64,000 nucleotides of DNA from Chaenocephalus aceratus. Lineage: Eukaryota; Chordata; Actinopteri; Perciformes; Channichthyidae. Below, piece after piece: positions 63,470 to 64,000 of the stretch. The position numbers were made by a program, and so were the translations under genes. The first letter of the stretch is position 1. Every line of letters begins with the position of its first letter. Under the pieces are notes generated by a model that searched no databases, was not told where the DNA came from, and saw only the letters and a program-made list of their open reading frames with translations. The stretch covers positions 12,815,456 to 12,879,455 of the forward strand of contig CM043792.1 in NCBI GenBank assembly GCA_023974075.1. Reading direction: 5' to 3'.

Positions 63470-64000
63470 CCTTGGGGTGGGGGGGGGGGTGGATATGTTC
63501 AAGTCCTGTTTTGGTTAGTGTGCCGTCGATGGGTTTCATTCCATTTCAAAGTGCTGTTTGATGCTCGGCGTAAACGTTGCGCACTGCCACTCCAACATCC
63601 AATCACAGAGCTTGAGGACTAATCACGGGGTTTGTGAAGCAAAGCACATGGTGTAGTCCCTAACAATAGCTGAGGATTCTGGGTAGTGTAGTGTCTTCTG
63701 CCATCCTAAACTCAGAAAAAATATTTGTTTCTCCGAATCGAAGGGGAAAAATACAAAAGCATTGCACGCAATTTAAACCAATCAATGTTGTGTAATTAAC
63801 AAGGATACTCTGGTGTTTTTGAGTTGATGAGTAGTGCAGATATCACTGTCAAATCAATCGACAGTAAGGGGAATACTTACTTCCGGGTGTGAAATTATCC
63901 ATTATCCAATGGAAATGGACGCTCACATTGCCTTCAACTGCCGCCGACATGGACCGATGCGGTGCTTTCTTGAGCGTCAAAAACAACCGCCGATGGGAAT

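Larger units (their letters stand above)
59612..64000. mobile_element. Large foldback element, arms >400 bp, runs off the window
   Basis: Starts caacacagtctcactcccta, like the element at 49777. The left arm runs to about 60117 and the right arm starts near 63601 and is still open at 64000; for example ggaccgatgcggtgcttt at 63952 faces its complement near 59780. About 130 more bases are expected before the true right end. The 3.5-kb loop consists largely of LINE fragments, with no transposase seen. Either an element captured the LINEs, or two facing copies lie 3.5 kb apart. Confidence 0.8.

Overview
The window is vertebrate nuclear DNA, almost certainly from a teleost fish. Evidence: one typical vertebrate first coding exon ending in a GT donor, long (CA)n/(TG)n microsatellites, and a dense mixture of fish-type transposable elements (L2/CR1-type LINEs, hAT and Harbinger MITEs, TTAA-target elements, piggyBac, a solo LTR, a tRNA-type SINE). 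There is no bacterial-style gene packing, no operon and no CRISPR array. The only host protein-coding sequence I can support is exon 1 of a heparan sulfate glucosamine 3-O-sulfotransferase, best matched to HS3ST4, on the + strand at 47479-48074. Everything left of it is its upstream flank. Everything right of it up to base 64000 is intron 1, because no second sulfotransferase exon was seen.

Layout. 1-26080: AT-rich intergenic DNA with scattered repeats: a Harbinger MITE containing a giant palindrome (6741-7639), copies of a G-run-bearing MITE family, a SINE (16505-16790), microsatellites, and a 5'-truncated L2 LINE (20340-21398). 26088-37578: an 11.5-kb nested block bounded by TAGGGTTGGGTA inverted termini and a perfect 8-bp target duplication (GTCATAAA). 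Inside it lie a 938-bp hAT-like element with its own 8-bp duplication, a nearly complete APE/RT LINE with a 2A-like N-terminal motif, a duplicated LINE 3' tail, and a segment bounded by 112-bp inverted repeats. That segment carries remnants of SWIM/YqaJ-nuclease coding sequence, a THAP zinc-finger exon, a captured 3' end of a replication-dependent histone H3 gene, and a further 1.06-kb hAT MITE with a perfect 8-bp duplication. 37579-47478: gene-poor flank with a LINE tail, a hAT MITE, a solo LTR (42059-42750) and the putative promoter and 5' UTR of the sulfotransferase gene.

48075-64000 (intron): a 720-bp foldback element with ~220-bp arms (49777-50496), a TTAA-target element inserted in a hAT-like MITE (51132-52159), a piggyBac N-terminus with its terminal repeat beside an L1-type tail (57690-58855), and a second, much larger relative of the foldback element (59612 to beyond the window) whose loop is filled with three or four nested LINE fragments.

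The genes do not form a pathway. The host exon encodes a Golgi enzyme; all other coding sequence is transposon-derived and mostly broken. The most unusual part is 32298-36982, where transposon-type recombinase and THAP remnants sit with a histone H3 3' end, including its stem-loop and an apparent U7-binding element. All family assignments are from reading motifs; no database search was possible.
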